Positions 27,955 through 35,577 are shown, numbered from the stretch's first letter. The stretch is 42,054 nucleotides of DNA from Opitutaceae bacterium (GCA_014879845.1 JACSRI010000059.1:1-42054); one strand, 5' to 3'. Notes: generated from the letters alone by a model not told the origin. Program-made: numbers and translations.

Positions 27955-28380
27955 TCAGGCGCTCAACGACATGCCGGCGGCCTGCGCCGGGGCACTGTGC
28001 TGCTGGAGCATCTCGTCCCAGGCCCCGCGGATCTCGCCGAGGAGCTGGATGACGACGCGCACGCCCTCGGGATCCTTCTTGGTGTTGGATTCGATGAGGC
28101 GCGTGAGCATGAAATCGTAGAGCCGGAACATGTTTACGGCGAACTCCCCGCCGTCGCGCACATTGAGGCAGCGCTGCAGCTCGAGGAGGATGTTCTGGGC
28201 CTTGATGATGTTGTTGTGGACGGTCTCCTGGCGGACGCGCAGGTCGCCCTGCCGGAAGCCATCCTCGGCCGTATGCAGGAACCGCAGCGCGCCGTCGAAG
28301 AGCATGAGGATCAACTTGCCCGGGCTGGCCGTGTCGACCGAGACCGAACGATACGAGGCAAGTTTCTTCGCGGGGAGCAT
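27955..28380 (-). CDS. fliS: FliS, flagellin export chaperone
   Basis: A 141-residue helical protein of the FliS family: ASYRSVSVDTASPGKLILML (family YxxxxVxTASPxxLixmLydG), then FDGALRFLHTAEDGF, NNIIKAQNILLELQRCLNV, and YDFMLTRLIESNTKKDPEGV followed by VIQLLGEIRGAWDEM. FliS holds newly made flagellin unfolded in the cytoplasm until export. The ATG at 28380 matches the conserved start; a longer reading from 28419 overlaps the FlgM-like gene. It lies between the FlgM-like and FliT-like genes. Confidence 0.93.
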   Translation of the reverse strand: MLPAKKLASYRSVSVDTASPGKLILMLFDGALRFLHTAEDGFRQGDLRVRQETVHNNIIKAQNILLELQRCLNVRDGGEFAVNMFRLYDFMLTRLIESNTKKDPEGVRVVIQLLGEIRGAWDEMLQQHSAPAQAAGMSLSA

Positions 28381-28405
28381 GGGAGATCCAATCGGCCTGA
28401 ATCGA

Positions 28406-28693
28406 TTACTCTTCAGCACCGAACGGCGTAATCATGCCGGCGATGTTGTTGATGATCTCGGGCGTCGGCCAGTTCGGGTTGGCGAGGAGCTGACGGCCGC
28501 GCTCGACGACCTCCGGACGGATCTCCGGCATGGCGGCGAGGGACGCACGCACGTTGTCGGTCATCTCGGCGGAGAGCTTGTCCGACTCGTCCTGCGCGGC
28601 GGGGGCCGGCTGGGCGGCGGCATTCTGGTTCTGGCCGAGCGACTGCAGCGTGTAAGCCTGATTCGACGAGGTCTTGAGAGGGTCGATGTTCAT
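28406..28693 (-). CDS. FlgM-like anti-sigma-28 candidate
   Basis: A 95-residue protein, the normal length for FlgM. The first half is low-complexity and Gln/Ala/Asn-rich, hence probably unfolded. The C-terminal half has TDNVRASLAAMPEIRPEVVE then RGRQLLANPNWPTPEIINNI and AGMI, which can be laid over the FlgM pattern R-x-E-K-V-x-x-(I/L)-(R/K)-x-x-I-x-x-G-x-Y ... I-A-x-x-(M/L)-I. FlgM binds sigma-28 and is exported when the hook is complete, releasing late genes. A sigma-28-type promoter about 100 bases upstream and fliS directly downstream fit this. Similarity is modest, so another small flagellar protein remains possible. Confidence 0.5.
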   Translation of the reverse strand: MNIDPLKTSSNQAYTLQSLGQNQNAAAQPAPAAQDESDKLSAEMTDNVRASLAAMPEIRPEVVERGRQLLANPNWPTPEIINNIAGMITPFGAEE

Positions 28694-28741
28694 GGGAGAC
28701 GAAAGGTGAAGATTGGAGGGAGACTTGAGCCTTATGTTTTC

Positions 28742-28782
28742 TCCTATCGGATCCGGTTCGGCCGGAGTGATAGGATCTTTTT
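28742..28782. other. Hairpin in the leader of the FlgM-like/fliS operon
   Basis: TCCTATC (28742-28748) pairs with GATAGGA (28769-28775). Inside it CCGG pairs with CCGG around a TTCGG loop. On the plus strand it is followed by TTTTT, but the nearby genes read the other way, so on the minus strand it would be a leader hairpin about 50 bases before the FlgM-like ATG. Confidence 0.5.
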
Positions 28783-28793
28783 GACAAGCCCTC

Positions 28794-28820
28794 TAATCGG
28801 AACCCTCTGACAAAAGTTTA
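28794..28820 (-). promoter_or_regulatory. Sigma-28 (FliA) promoter for the FlgM-like/fliS operon
   Basis: On the minus strand TAAA (28820-28817) is followed after exactly 15 bases by TCCGATTA (28801-28794). The consensus is TAAA-N15-GCCGATAA. It lies between the lipoprotein stop and the FlgM-like gene. Confidence 0.72.
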
Positions 28821-28837
28821 GCAAAAATCTGGGGTGA

Positions 28838-29542
28838 TCACCTTGTTTGCCTGGGGGGAAGTGTCCCAAACATCGCATGGGCAACATACTTCGCGAACCG
28901 GGAGGGGCTTTGCATAATGCCCGAAGAATTTTCCAGCGGATGCGCCGGACGCCCCTGCGTGAGATAGTAATCGCGAGCCGCGACCGCGACAGACGGCTGC
29001 GCGCCGTCGAAAAGCGTATCGAACGACCAGAGCACGGTGCCATCGATCGTCGACACGAGCTTGGCTCGCACGCCGATGGAGATCGGCTGGTAGGGCGCGT
29101 AGTGCGTGAGATCCTGGAAGAGGATGGCATCCGCCCCGTGTGAGGCCCGCAGGCGCGCCAGCACGTCGGCCGGCAGGGCCGCGGACGAGATGACGGATTC
29201 GGCGCCGAACTCCTCGCGCATCTGCACGCGCGAGACTGAAACGACTTCGAAGCGCTCGAACTTTTGCAGCTCCGAGGCAAAGGCCGCCTCAACGGGTCGG
29301 ATCGTCGTGGCCTCCCACGCTTCGGCGTGAAGGGGAAGGACGGCGACGCGCCGCACCTGTGCGGGAATCGCACCGACGCTCGAGAAGTTGGTCGGGCGAA
29401 ACGCCGGACCGGTGGGCACATCCCACTCCTGGTGGACGGTGCGGCAGCCGGACAAGAGCAACCCCAGGCCCAGGGTCGCCAGGGCGGAGGTGCGGATCAG
29501 ACGTCGTATCGCGTGGCGCGAGGCAGTTTTTTTATGGGACAC
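28838..29542 (-). CDS. Flagellar-locus lipoprotein, TolB-N/CsgG-like fold candidate
   Basis: A 234-residue protein. A basic N terminus and hydrophobic stretch end in the lipobox LLSGC, so it should be lipid-anchored in the cell envelope. The mature part has alternating strands and helices (VRRVAVLPLHAEAWEATTIR, ADAILFQDLTHYAPYQPISI, AKLVSTIDGTVLWSFDTLFD), resembling TolB-N, CsgG and similar lipoproteins that bind other envelope proteins. GTG at 29542 is preferred: it is 20 bases after the fliD stop and gives a normal signal peptide. The GTG at 29581 would overlap fliD and add non-signal residues. It may be an outer-membrane component linked to the flagellum (FlgP/FlgT-like by role), which is inference. 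Confidence 0.72.
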   Translation of the reverse strand: MSHKKTASRHAIRRLIRTSALATLGLGLLLSGCRTVHQEWDVPTGPAFRPTNFSSVGAIPAQVRRVAVLPLHAEAWEATTIRPVEAAFASELQKFERFEVVSVSRVQMREEFGAESVISSAALPADVLARLRASHGADAILFQDLTHYAPYQPISIGVRAKLVSTIDGTVLWSFDTLFDGAQPSVAVAARDYYLTQGRPAHPLENSSGIMQSPSRFAKYVAHAMFGTLPPRQTR

Positions 29543-29561
29543 CGGGAAGAGGAAACCGCGC

Positions 29562-31277
29562 TCAGCTGCTGAGCATGCCACTCAAGGCCGAGAGCTGGCT
29601 CTGAATCTTGGATTGTGCCTCTTCCATGGCAATAAAACTGGCTTCGAGCCTTTCCTGCTCAGCCGTGATCCGCCGCTCGAGATCCGCGATCTGCTTATCG
29701 AGGGAGGTATTCTGTTTCTCGAGCGAGTTCTCCTGGTTGTCGATCTGCCCGCCCGTGAGCGTAATCCGCGAAATGTAGGCATCGACCCGCCCGGAGATGC
29801 CGGTGGTCGACGTGGTGAAGAGCGCGCTGACCTTGCTCAGATCGTTGGTCAGGGCGTCCGTGAGCTTGGCGCTGTCGCGCACGGCGAGCGTCGAGCCTGT
29901 GCCCTCGAAATCGATGCCGATCGACTCGAGCCGCGACATGTCGGCCGAGGCGCCGCCCACCGCGCTGAACACCTGGCTGCGCAGCTGGCGCGCGATGTCG
30001 GTGAACTCGCGGTTGCCGGCCATCAGCCCGGCCGTGACCTTGCCATCCGCGCCGACCGTGACCTTGGTCTGCGAGTCGATGTAGTTTTGGACGTCGTTGT
30101 AGGTCGTGATCAGCTTGTCGATGCCGGTGCGAATCGCCTCGGTGTCGTTGGCCACCGTGATCGTCTGGGAGCCGAGCTCGGACGCCGTGACGGATAGCCC
30201 GGAAATCCCGTGGGCCGAGGCGTCGAGCACGTTGGACGAGGCGATGATCGTGCCGCCGCCGTTGACGCTGAACTCCGCGTTGGTCCCGCGCGTGACCGTC
30301 GCACCCGTGGTCAGGCGAAGCGCAGTGAGCAGGTTGCCCGAGCCGTCGCTCGCTGAGAGTCCAAGGTCGCCCGAGCCCTTGTTCGTGAGCGAGAAGCGAT
30401 CATTCGGCGCGTCGTAGCTCATGGTCACGCCGGCATCCGAGGCGTTCACGCGAGCCATCAATGCGGAAAGCGAGTCGTCGTTGACGTTGTAGTCGATCGT
30501 GACGCCGTTGATCGTGAACGAGCCGTTGCCCTCGGCGTCGAGGCCGGTCAGCGCCGTGCCCAGTCCGGCGGCGGCGATGTCGTCGCGCAGACCGATCGTG
30601 CCGAGCGTGGTGCTGCTCGTGATGGTCGAGCCGTTGTTGTTGTAGAGCTTGAGCGCGTAAAGGAAGTTGCTCGTGTCGCCGCCGCCCCCGAGCGTGATCG
30701 TCCCGGAGCCGGTGAGCGTCACCCGGTCGCTCGCCGCACTGTAGGCCGCGGTCACGGCGCCGCCGGTCGCGGTCGAGATCTTGTCGAAGACGTCGTCGAG
30801 CGTGTCGGTCGACTCGACCTCCACAGTGGAGCCATTGATCGTGAAGGTGCCGGCCGTGACGGCCACGGCCGTGCGCATCTCCGATACGAGCAGGCCGGAG
30901 ACGTCGTCAGTCGCGTTGAGCGAGCCGGCCACGTCCGACGCACCGCGGCGCACGGACTGCGTGGCAAGGCGCGTCACGTTGAACGCGTACTCGCCCGTCA
31001 CGGCGCTGCTCGAGGCGGTGGCGGACCAGTTCAGGTCGGCGTCGCCCATCGACACCGTGCGCTGGCCAAAAAGCGAGGTCGACGAGAGCGCCTTGGCGGC
31101 ATCCTGGAACGCCGTGAGCTTCGTCCGCAGGTTGGTGAAGACCGAGAGCTTGTTGGTGTTGGCTGTCTTCTCCGTCCGCATTTTCTGCTGCGGCACGCGC
31201 TCAATTTGAATGAGCTGCTCGACGACTGATTTCCAGTCGAAGCCAGATGCGAGCCCGGAGAGTTGAAGACCAGCCAT
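29562..31277 (-). CDS. fliD: FliD, flagellar filament cap (hook-associated protein 2)
   Basis: A 571-residue protein. The FliD N-terminal domain opens with LQLSGLASGFDWKSVVEQLI and QIERVPQQKM. A Ser/Thr/Gly/Asp-rich central beta region (about 90-400) follows, including repeated DRVTLTGSG/DRFSLTNKGSG-type phrases. The FliD C-terminal domain (about 400-571) has SRLESIGIDFEG-like text and the terminal coiled-coil (LEKQNTSLDKQIADLERRIT and AEQERLEASF). It caps the growing filament and guides flagellin folding. A sigma-28-type promoter lies 42 bases upstream of the ATG. The lipoprotein gene follows closely on the same strand. Confidence 0.95.
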   Translation of the reverse strand: MAGLQLSGLASGFDWKSVVEQLIQIERVPQQKMRTEKTANTNKLSVFTNLRTKLTAFQDAAKALSSTSLFGQRTVSMGDADLNWSATASSSAVTGEYAFNVTRLATQSVRRGASDVAGSLNATDDVSGLLVSEMRTAVAVTAGTFTINGSTVEVESTDTLDDVFDKISTATGGAVTAAYSAASDRVTLTGSGTITLGGGGDTSNFLYALKLYNNNGSTITSSTTLGTIGLRDDIAAAGLGTALTGLDAEGNGSFTINGVTIDYNVNDDSLSALMARVNASDAGVTMSYDAPNDRFSLTNKGSGDLGLSASDGSGNLLTALRLTTGATVTRGTNAEFSVNGGGTIIASSNVLDASAHGISGLSVTASELGSQTITVANDTEAIRTGIDKLITTYNDVQNYIDSQTKVTVGADGKVTAGLMAGNREFTDIARQLRSQVFSAVGGASADMSRLESIGIDFEGTGSTLAVRDSAKLTDALTNDLSKVSALFTTSTTGISGRVDAYISRITLTGGQIDNQENSLEKQNTSLDKQIADLERRITAEQERLEASFIAMEEAQSKIQSQLSALSGMLSS

Positions 31278-31318
31278 GATGAGGACGCGGGAGTGGAACT
31301 AGGTTACGTCACCAACGA

Positions 31319-31345
31319 CTATCGGCCAATGGGGGAGATACCTTA
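31319..31345 (-). promoter_or_regulatory. Sigma-28 (FliA) promoter for fliD
   Basis: On the minus strand TAAG (31345-31342) is followed after exactly 15 bases by GCCGATAG (31326-31319), differing from TAAA-N15-GCCGATAA at one base in each box. It sits in the 75-base gap between the maf stop and the fliD start, giving a leader of about 35 bases. Confidence 0.82.
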
Positions 31346-31352
31346 GCGCGGT

Positions 31353-33164
31353 TTACGTGTTTTTCGCGGGTGCCGGCGCAACAGCCGACACGGCAGGGGA
31401 CAGGACACGATCGAGTTGGTTGAGCAGGAACCAGGCACCCTCCGCCATGGCCCAGGCATACTCGCGCTCGAGCAGGAACCGACGGAGGTTCGGTCCAGCG
31501 CCGGCCGGCAGCGAGTTTTCCATGGCCCGCGCCTTGAAGAGCTCGAGACGTGTGCGCCCGGCCTCGAGAATCGCATCATCGTCCGGGCGGGTCGCCACGT
31601 ACGTGCGCAGCTCGTCGACCGCTGCAAACACGGGTGCGAATCGAGCCGCCGAACTCTCATCCTCGCGCATCGTATCCTCGACGAGTGGCTCGGACAGGCC
31701 CGCGGCTTTGAGGGCAAGCCGAAGCACGTCCCGCGTGAACGACCGGGTCGTGGACAACACGGAGCGCGTCCGGGCCGCTCCGAGCGCATACGCGCCCCCG
31801 GTGCGGTGGCGCTTGGCCAACGCGTCCATGGCACCGCTCGTCGACTTGGTGCCGAGCCACGCGATGGCTTGGTCCAACGGCAGATACGGGATGCCCTCGA
31901 TGCGGGCGCCCAGCCGCGACGTGTTGCAGAAACGCGCCTGCGGCCGGTGGGCAGCCAGTTGCTCGAACGTCTTGAGGTAGACGTAGAGCTTACCCTCCAC
32001 AAGCACCTCGGGCAGGGTGTTCCCCGGAAGGCGCCGACACGCCTCCGTGTCCGCGCGATTCGCGTTCATGTCGCTGTAGAAGGAGTCCGAGGCGTGGCTG
32101 CGCCCATCCGGTCGGACGGCCAGGTCCTGCCCGACCAGGCAGATGCGATCGCAGCCCATGATGATACCCAAATCGATCGCGCAAGCGGACACGGTCCCCT
32201 GCTCCACAATCCGGATACCCGGCGGCATCTTCAGCCGTCGACGCAGCTCCAGGAACAGCTCGTTGGCGCCACTCCAGATGAAGGTGCGGCCGGCGAACAT
32301 GCGCGGGACGTCGGGATGCACGATGGGCGTGGTGACCAGCCAGGTGCCGTCTGTCGGCACGGTGGCGAATCCCCGTGCCGTGAACTCACGCGGATCCGCC
32401 GCGAGCACCAGATGAGGTACGACACCGGCGTTGCGCACCGCGCGGTAGGACGAGTTCACCGCGACGATCACCGCGACCTTGCTCGCCGCGCGCAGGAAAT
32501 CGAGCGACTCGTCGAGCGACGGCCCCGCCGAGACGAGAACCATCGGCCGACCGCGAAAAACCTCGCCGAGCGCGGGCAACTCCGGCGCGTCGGCCAGCAG
32601 CTCAAGGTTGGCAAAGGAGTTCGCCTGCCACAGCGGGGCGTCCGCGATGCGCGTGCCTTCGAGCTTGCGGCGAAAATCCACGAAACGCGCGAACTCGGTG
32701 AAGAACCGGGCGTAGTACTCCGGCGCGAGATTGTAACACGGGGCGAAAACCCAGGGCGCGACGTCGGTCATTTCGGCCGCCGCCGAGGCAGGCAACACCT
32801 GCAGGAAAGCATCGTCGATCTCGCCCACGCCAACATACAGACGTTGATCGCCCAGAATGTCGCTGAGGTCCGCCTGCTCCAGCGCGGCACGCAGGCGCGC
32901 CGGCGATTCCTCCGCCGCGAACACCGTCGTCCGTTCAGGCAATACGCCGAGAAGTGCGCGAAGGTGGATGGCATCGCCGAAACCAGACACAGCGAGAAGC
33001 GCCCCCTGTCGAATTCGACGGCCCGCCAGCCAACGCGCCGCAAGGATCGACGCATCCTCGGGCGACCGCACCCAGGCGGGCTGTGGCGCCACGCGCGTGA
33101 TCCGTCGCGCGACCTCGGGAAACCGCACCGAAAGGACTGAGACGTTGCGGGCGAGGAAACTCAT
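31353..33164 (-). CDS. Maf/DUF115 motility accessory factor, flagellin glycosyltransferase
   Basis: A 603-residue protein of the motility accessory factor family. The DUF115 core (about 205-380) starts at GRPMVLVSAGPSLDESLDFL and includes VAVNSSYRAVRNAGVVPHLV, AADPREF and GCDRICLVGQDLAVRPDGRS. Maf proteins transfer nonulosonic acids such as pseudaminic acid from CMP-sugar onto flagellin Ser/Thr in the cytoplasm, in agreement with the pse genes and adjacent flagellin. The ATG at 33164 overlaps the stop of the preceding 186-residue gene (ATGA), so the two are coupled. The C-terminal 230 residues are less conserved and helical. Catalytic details of this family are only partly known. Confidence 0.88.
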   Translation of the reverse strand: MSFLARNVSVLSVRFPEVARRITRVAPQPAWVRSPEDASILAARWLAGRRIRQGALLAVSGFGDAIHLRALLGVLPERTTVFAAEESPARLRAALEQADLSDILGDQRLYVGVGEIDDAFLQVLPASAAAEMTDVAPWVFAPCYNLAPEYYARFFTEFARFVDFRRKLEGTRIADAPLWQANSFANLELLADAPELPALGEVFRGRPMVLVSAGPSLDESLDFLRAASKVAVIVAVNSSYRAVRNAGVVPHLVLAADPREFTARGFATVPTDGTWLVTTPIVHPDVPRMFAGRTFIWSGANELFLELRRRLKMPPGIRIVEQGTVSACAIDLGIIMGCDRICLVGQDLAVRPDGRSHASDSFYSDMNANRADTEACRRLPGNTLPEVLVEGKLYVYLKTFEQLAAHRPQARFCNTSRLGARIEGIPYLPLDQAIAWLGTKSTSGAMDALAKRHRTGGAYALGAARTRSVLSTTRSFTRDVLRLALKAAGLSEPLVEDTMREDESSAARFAPVFAAVDELRTYVATRPDDDAILEAGRTRLELFKARAMENSLPAGAGPNLRRFLLEREYAWAMAEGAWFLLNQLDRVLSPAVSAVAPAPAKNT

Positions 33165-33721
33165 GCATCGCCCTCCCCCTTCGCCTCGCCCGCGACGCAC
33201 CTGAGACACGGAAGCACGGCCTTTTCCAGGGCCAGGCAGACGCCGGCCGCGTCGCGAGCAGTCACGGCATCGAGCCAGGTGCCCAGCGCCGCGCTCAGAT
33301 CGTGTGCCCAGGCCGAATACGGAGCAGCCTCACCGAGACTTCCCAGATCGTTCAAGAGTGCCGCAAGCGGTTCGCCGGAGGCAACCAACTGGGATGCAAC
33401 GGACGGCCACGGCTCTCGGAGCACCTCGACCGAGAGCGGAGCGAGTCGGTCAAGCAGGCCGGAGGCACGTTCGCGGCATGACCCGGCCAGGCGCTGAATC
33501 GCCTCCGCGACGGAGAGCGATAGAAACTCAATTCGTCTCGCCCCACAAAACGCCGCCTCATCCAGCTCCCCCTCGCTCGGGCTTCCGTCGACGCTCACGC
33601 CCACAAGGACACGCCCCGAAACCGCGACGCCGCGTTCCAGGACCGCCAGCAACTCGGAAAACGAAGTCGGAAACGGCCCGTCAAAGCGGACCTGCTCACC
33701 ATCGAGATAAACTTCAGGCAC
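33161..33721 (-). CDS. Uncharacterised protein coupled to the Maf glycosyltransferase
   Basis: A 186-residue protein I do not recognise. The first half looks alpha/beta (VYLDGEQVRFDGPFPTSFSE, VLVGVSVDGSP). The second is helical with Leu/Ala repeats, ending in a short Cys-containing stretch (LPCLRCVAGEAKGEGDA). No signal peptide or membrane segment is visible, so it is cytoplasmic. It starts with GTG, is divergent from flagellin, and its stop overlaps the maf start by four bases. Tight coupling suggests a partner or chaperone of Maf or flagellin, by context only. Confidence 0.75.
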   Translation of the reverse strand: MPEVYLDGEQVRFDGPFPTSFSELLAVLERGVAVSGRVLVGVSVDGSPSEGELDEAAFCGARRIEFLSLSVAEAIQRLAGSCRERASGLLDRLAPLSVEVLREPWPSVASQLVASGEPLAALLNDLGSLGEAAPYSAWAHDLSAALGTWLDAVTARDAAGVCLALEKAVLPCLRCVAGEAKGEGDA

Positions 33722-33764
33722 GTGGAGAGGCCTGAGGAAAACGCCCCGCGTGGCAATTTGCAGC

Positions 33765-33790
33765 TAAAGAATCACCCGGCCGGCCGATAA
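33765..33790 (+). promoter_or_regulatory. Sigma-28 (FliA) promoter for flagellin
   Basis: CTAAA (33764-33768) and a perfect GCCGATAA (33783-33790) are separated by 14 bases (consensus 15). It lies about 105 bases before the flagellin ATG in the divergent 174-base gap. Confidence 0.85.
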
Positions 33791-33895
33791 ACACACCCGT
33801 TCGGGAAAGGATTCCCGGCAGGTGAGGCCAAGCACCACAAAAAACCCAATGGCCCGTCGCGGCACGGAAGTCGCATCAGATCAAGGAAGATCACC

Positions 33896-34705
33896 ATGTC
33901 TATCGTCATCAATACCAACTCGTCTGCAACGGCTGCGTATGGCAATCTCGCGACTGCCAACTCGATGCTGCAGAAGAGCCTCAATCGTCTCTCCTCCGGC
34001 TACAAGATCGTGCAGCCGTCGGACGACGCCGGTGGTTTGGCCGTGTCGATGAAGTTGTCCGCCGCCCTCAAGCGCACGGACGCCGCCTCGACCAACGTTG
34101 CGAACGCCCAGTCCTTCCTCCAGGTGCAGGACGGCGCGCTCAAGACCTCGGGAAAGATCCTCGAGCGTATCTCGGAACTCAAGACGCTCTCTCAGGACGT
34201 CACCAAGTCCGACAGCGACAAGGAAAACTATCAGACTGAGTTCGAAGCCCTCCAGGCGCAGCTCACGAGCATCACGAACGAGAAGTTCAACGGTGTCTCG
34301 GTGTTCGCCGGCGGCGAGACTCTCGCCGTGAAGATCAACGAGCTCGGTACCGAGGAAGTCGATATCACGATCGCAGATCTCGCGACGGCCGTGAATAGCA
34401 TCACGGGCGCGGGCAGCCTCGCGAATGATACCGAGATCTCCATCGACGATATCACCACCGCGATCCAGTCGGTTGCGACCAGCCGCGCGCAGAACGGTGC
34501 GGAGTTCAGCCGCTTGTCCTTCGCCAGCGAAATGCTGCAGGCCAATCGTCAGAACCTCGAGGCCGCGAACAGCCGTATCATCGACGTCGACGTCGCGAAG
34601 GAGTCCACACAGCTCGCTCGCTACTCGATCCTCGTGCAGTCCGGCACCGCGATGCTGTCCCAGGCCAACGCCTCCAGCCAGATCGCCCTCCGTCTGCTCG
34701 GCTAA
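33896..34705 (+). CDS. fliC: Flagellin, short form
   Basis: A 269-residue flagellin. The N-terminal D0/D1 helices (IVINTNSSATAAYGNLATAN, LNRLSSGYKIVQPSDDAGGL) and C-terminal helices (EMLQANRQNLEAANSRIIDV, ESTQLARYSILVQSGTAMLS then LRLLG) are complete. The centre is only a short segment, with no D2/D3 variable domain. It polymerises into the filament after FliS-assisted export. A clear AAGGAA (33883-33888) precedes the ATG by 7 bases, and a sigma-28 promoter and a strong terminator bracket the gene. Neighbouring Maf and pse genes predict modification on D1 Ser/Thr residues. Confidence 0.96.
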   Translation: MSIVINTNSSATAAYGNLATANSMLQKSLNRLSSGYKIVQPSDDAGGLAVSMKLSAALKRTDAASTNVANAQSFLQVQDGALKTSGKILERISELKTLSQDVTKSDSDKENYQTEFEALQAQLTSITNEKFNGVSVFAGGETLAVKINELGTEEVDITIADLATAVNSITGAGSLANDTEISIDDITTAIQSVATSRAQNGAEFSRLSFASEMLQANRQNLEAANSRIIDVDVAKESTQLARYSILVQSGTAMLSQANASSQIALRLLG

Positions 34706-34736
34706 TAGAAGTCACTTTCGACTTCGTGCCGCCTTC

Positions 34737-34769
34737 AAACGCCGCGTCACTGCCGACGCGGCGTTTTTT
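34737..34769 (+). terminator. Rho-independent terminator after flagellin
   Basis: A perfect 12-bp stem AAACGCCGCGTC/GACGCGGCGTTT with a six-base loop, followed by TTT. It starts 31 bases after the flagellin stop. Confidence 0.9.
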
Positions 34770-34844
34770 CCAACCACCGGGCCACTCTCACCGCCGGAGC
34801 GGCCCGGGTTGACTCTGTCGTCGGTCCGCCGTCGTCCATCACCG

Positions 34845-35480
34845 ATGTCCACCGGGATCGCACCTCCCACTGCCGGGCGCTATCGCGCCGCGATGCATCG
34901 AGCCGTCGCGTTCACACGCGAGCTCGGCTGCACCAGCCGCACCAGCTTCGAGGCGACTCCCGCAGTCATCACGCCGGAGTTCAGCGAGATCATCCGCGAG
35001 TGGGCCCGGATCAACATCTGCAGCCGCTCCGACGAGCTGATCGCCGGCATGTGCATGCAGATCACCCACGAGCTCGTGGAGTTTTTGCAAGGCGCGGGCG
35101 TCGCGGCCATCTATACCCTCGGCTGGATGTCCTACCACGACCATCCCGTCTATCGTTTCGACCAGACCGATGTCCGGCGCTGGATCGAACGCGGCATCCC
35201 CAATCGTCGCAAGGTCGACGTCCACGCCTGGGCGACACTGCCCTCCGCCGAGATCATCGATCCCTCGTGGCTGTCGACGGTCGGAATCGTTCAGAACAAA
35301 CGCGACCTCATCGGCGCAGTGATCATCGCCGACGCCGACCAGCGCACCGCGCATCAGTATCATCCGGTCGCGGCCGACGCCCAGGTCCTGTTTCGCATCG
35401 GCCTGCTCAATCCTGTCTCGGTCATGGATGTGCCGCGCCAGTCACCACCGACACAGGATTTGCTCGCGATGGTGACCTGA
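34845..35480 (+). CDS. Uncharacterised protein with possible transglutaminase/papain-like Cys-His-Asp triad
   Basis: A 211-residue protein of no family I can name. It is cytoplasmic by appearance. The order C70 at the start of a helix (GMCMQITHELVEFLQGAGVA), H127 in VDVHAWATLPS, and D139 in EIIDPSW is that of transglutaminase-like/papain-fold enzymes (GxC...HAW...DP). Fold and activity are inferred from these motifs alone. The ATG at 34845 is used because upstream codons read through the flagellin gene and its terminator. It follows flagellin on the same strand and precedes the ATP-grasp gene by 97 bases. Confidence 0.7.
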   Translation: MSTGIAPPTAGRYRAAMHRAVAFTRELGCTSRTSFEATPAVITPEFSEIIREWARINICSRSDELIAGMCMQITHELVEFLQGAGVAAIYTLGWMSYHDHPVYRFDQTDVRRWIERGIPNRRKVDVHAWATLPSAEIIDPSWLSTVGIVQNKRDLIGAVIIADADQRTAHQYHPVAADAQVLFRIGLLNPVSVMDVPRQSPPTQDLLAMVT

Positions 35481-35520
35481 GCCGCCTCGCTCGCGGTCGG
35501 GTTTTCCTCTCGAAGTTTTT

Positions 35521-35557
35521 CGGCGCCGCGCCTCACATGGCGGGCGCCGCGTCGTTT
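35521..35557 (+). terminator. Possible weak terminator
   Basis: CGGCGCCGCGCC folds with GGCGGGCGCCG around TCACAT with one bulge, and TTTT follows a few bases later. It lies in the gap before the ATP-grasp gene. Confidence 0.35.
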
Positions 35558-35577
35558 TCCGGCGGCGGCATCGCTCC

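Noticed and set aside
28746-28753. A CCGATAG box as a sigma-28 -10 for the FlgM-like gene
   Set aside because: No TAAA-like -35 lies 14-16 bases upstream. The TAAA-N15-TCCGATTA site at 28794-28820 fits far better.
33750-33762. TGGCAATTTGCA as a sigma-54 promoter before flagellin
   Set aside because: The GG-to-GC distance is 6 bases, not the 10 needed, and a nearly perfect sigma-28 promoter lies right beside it.
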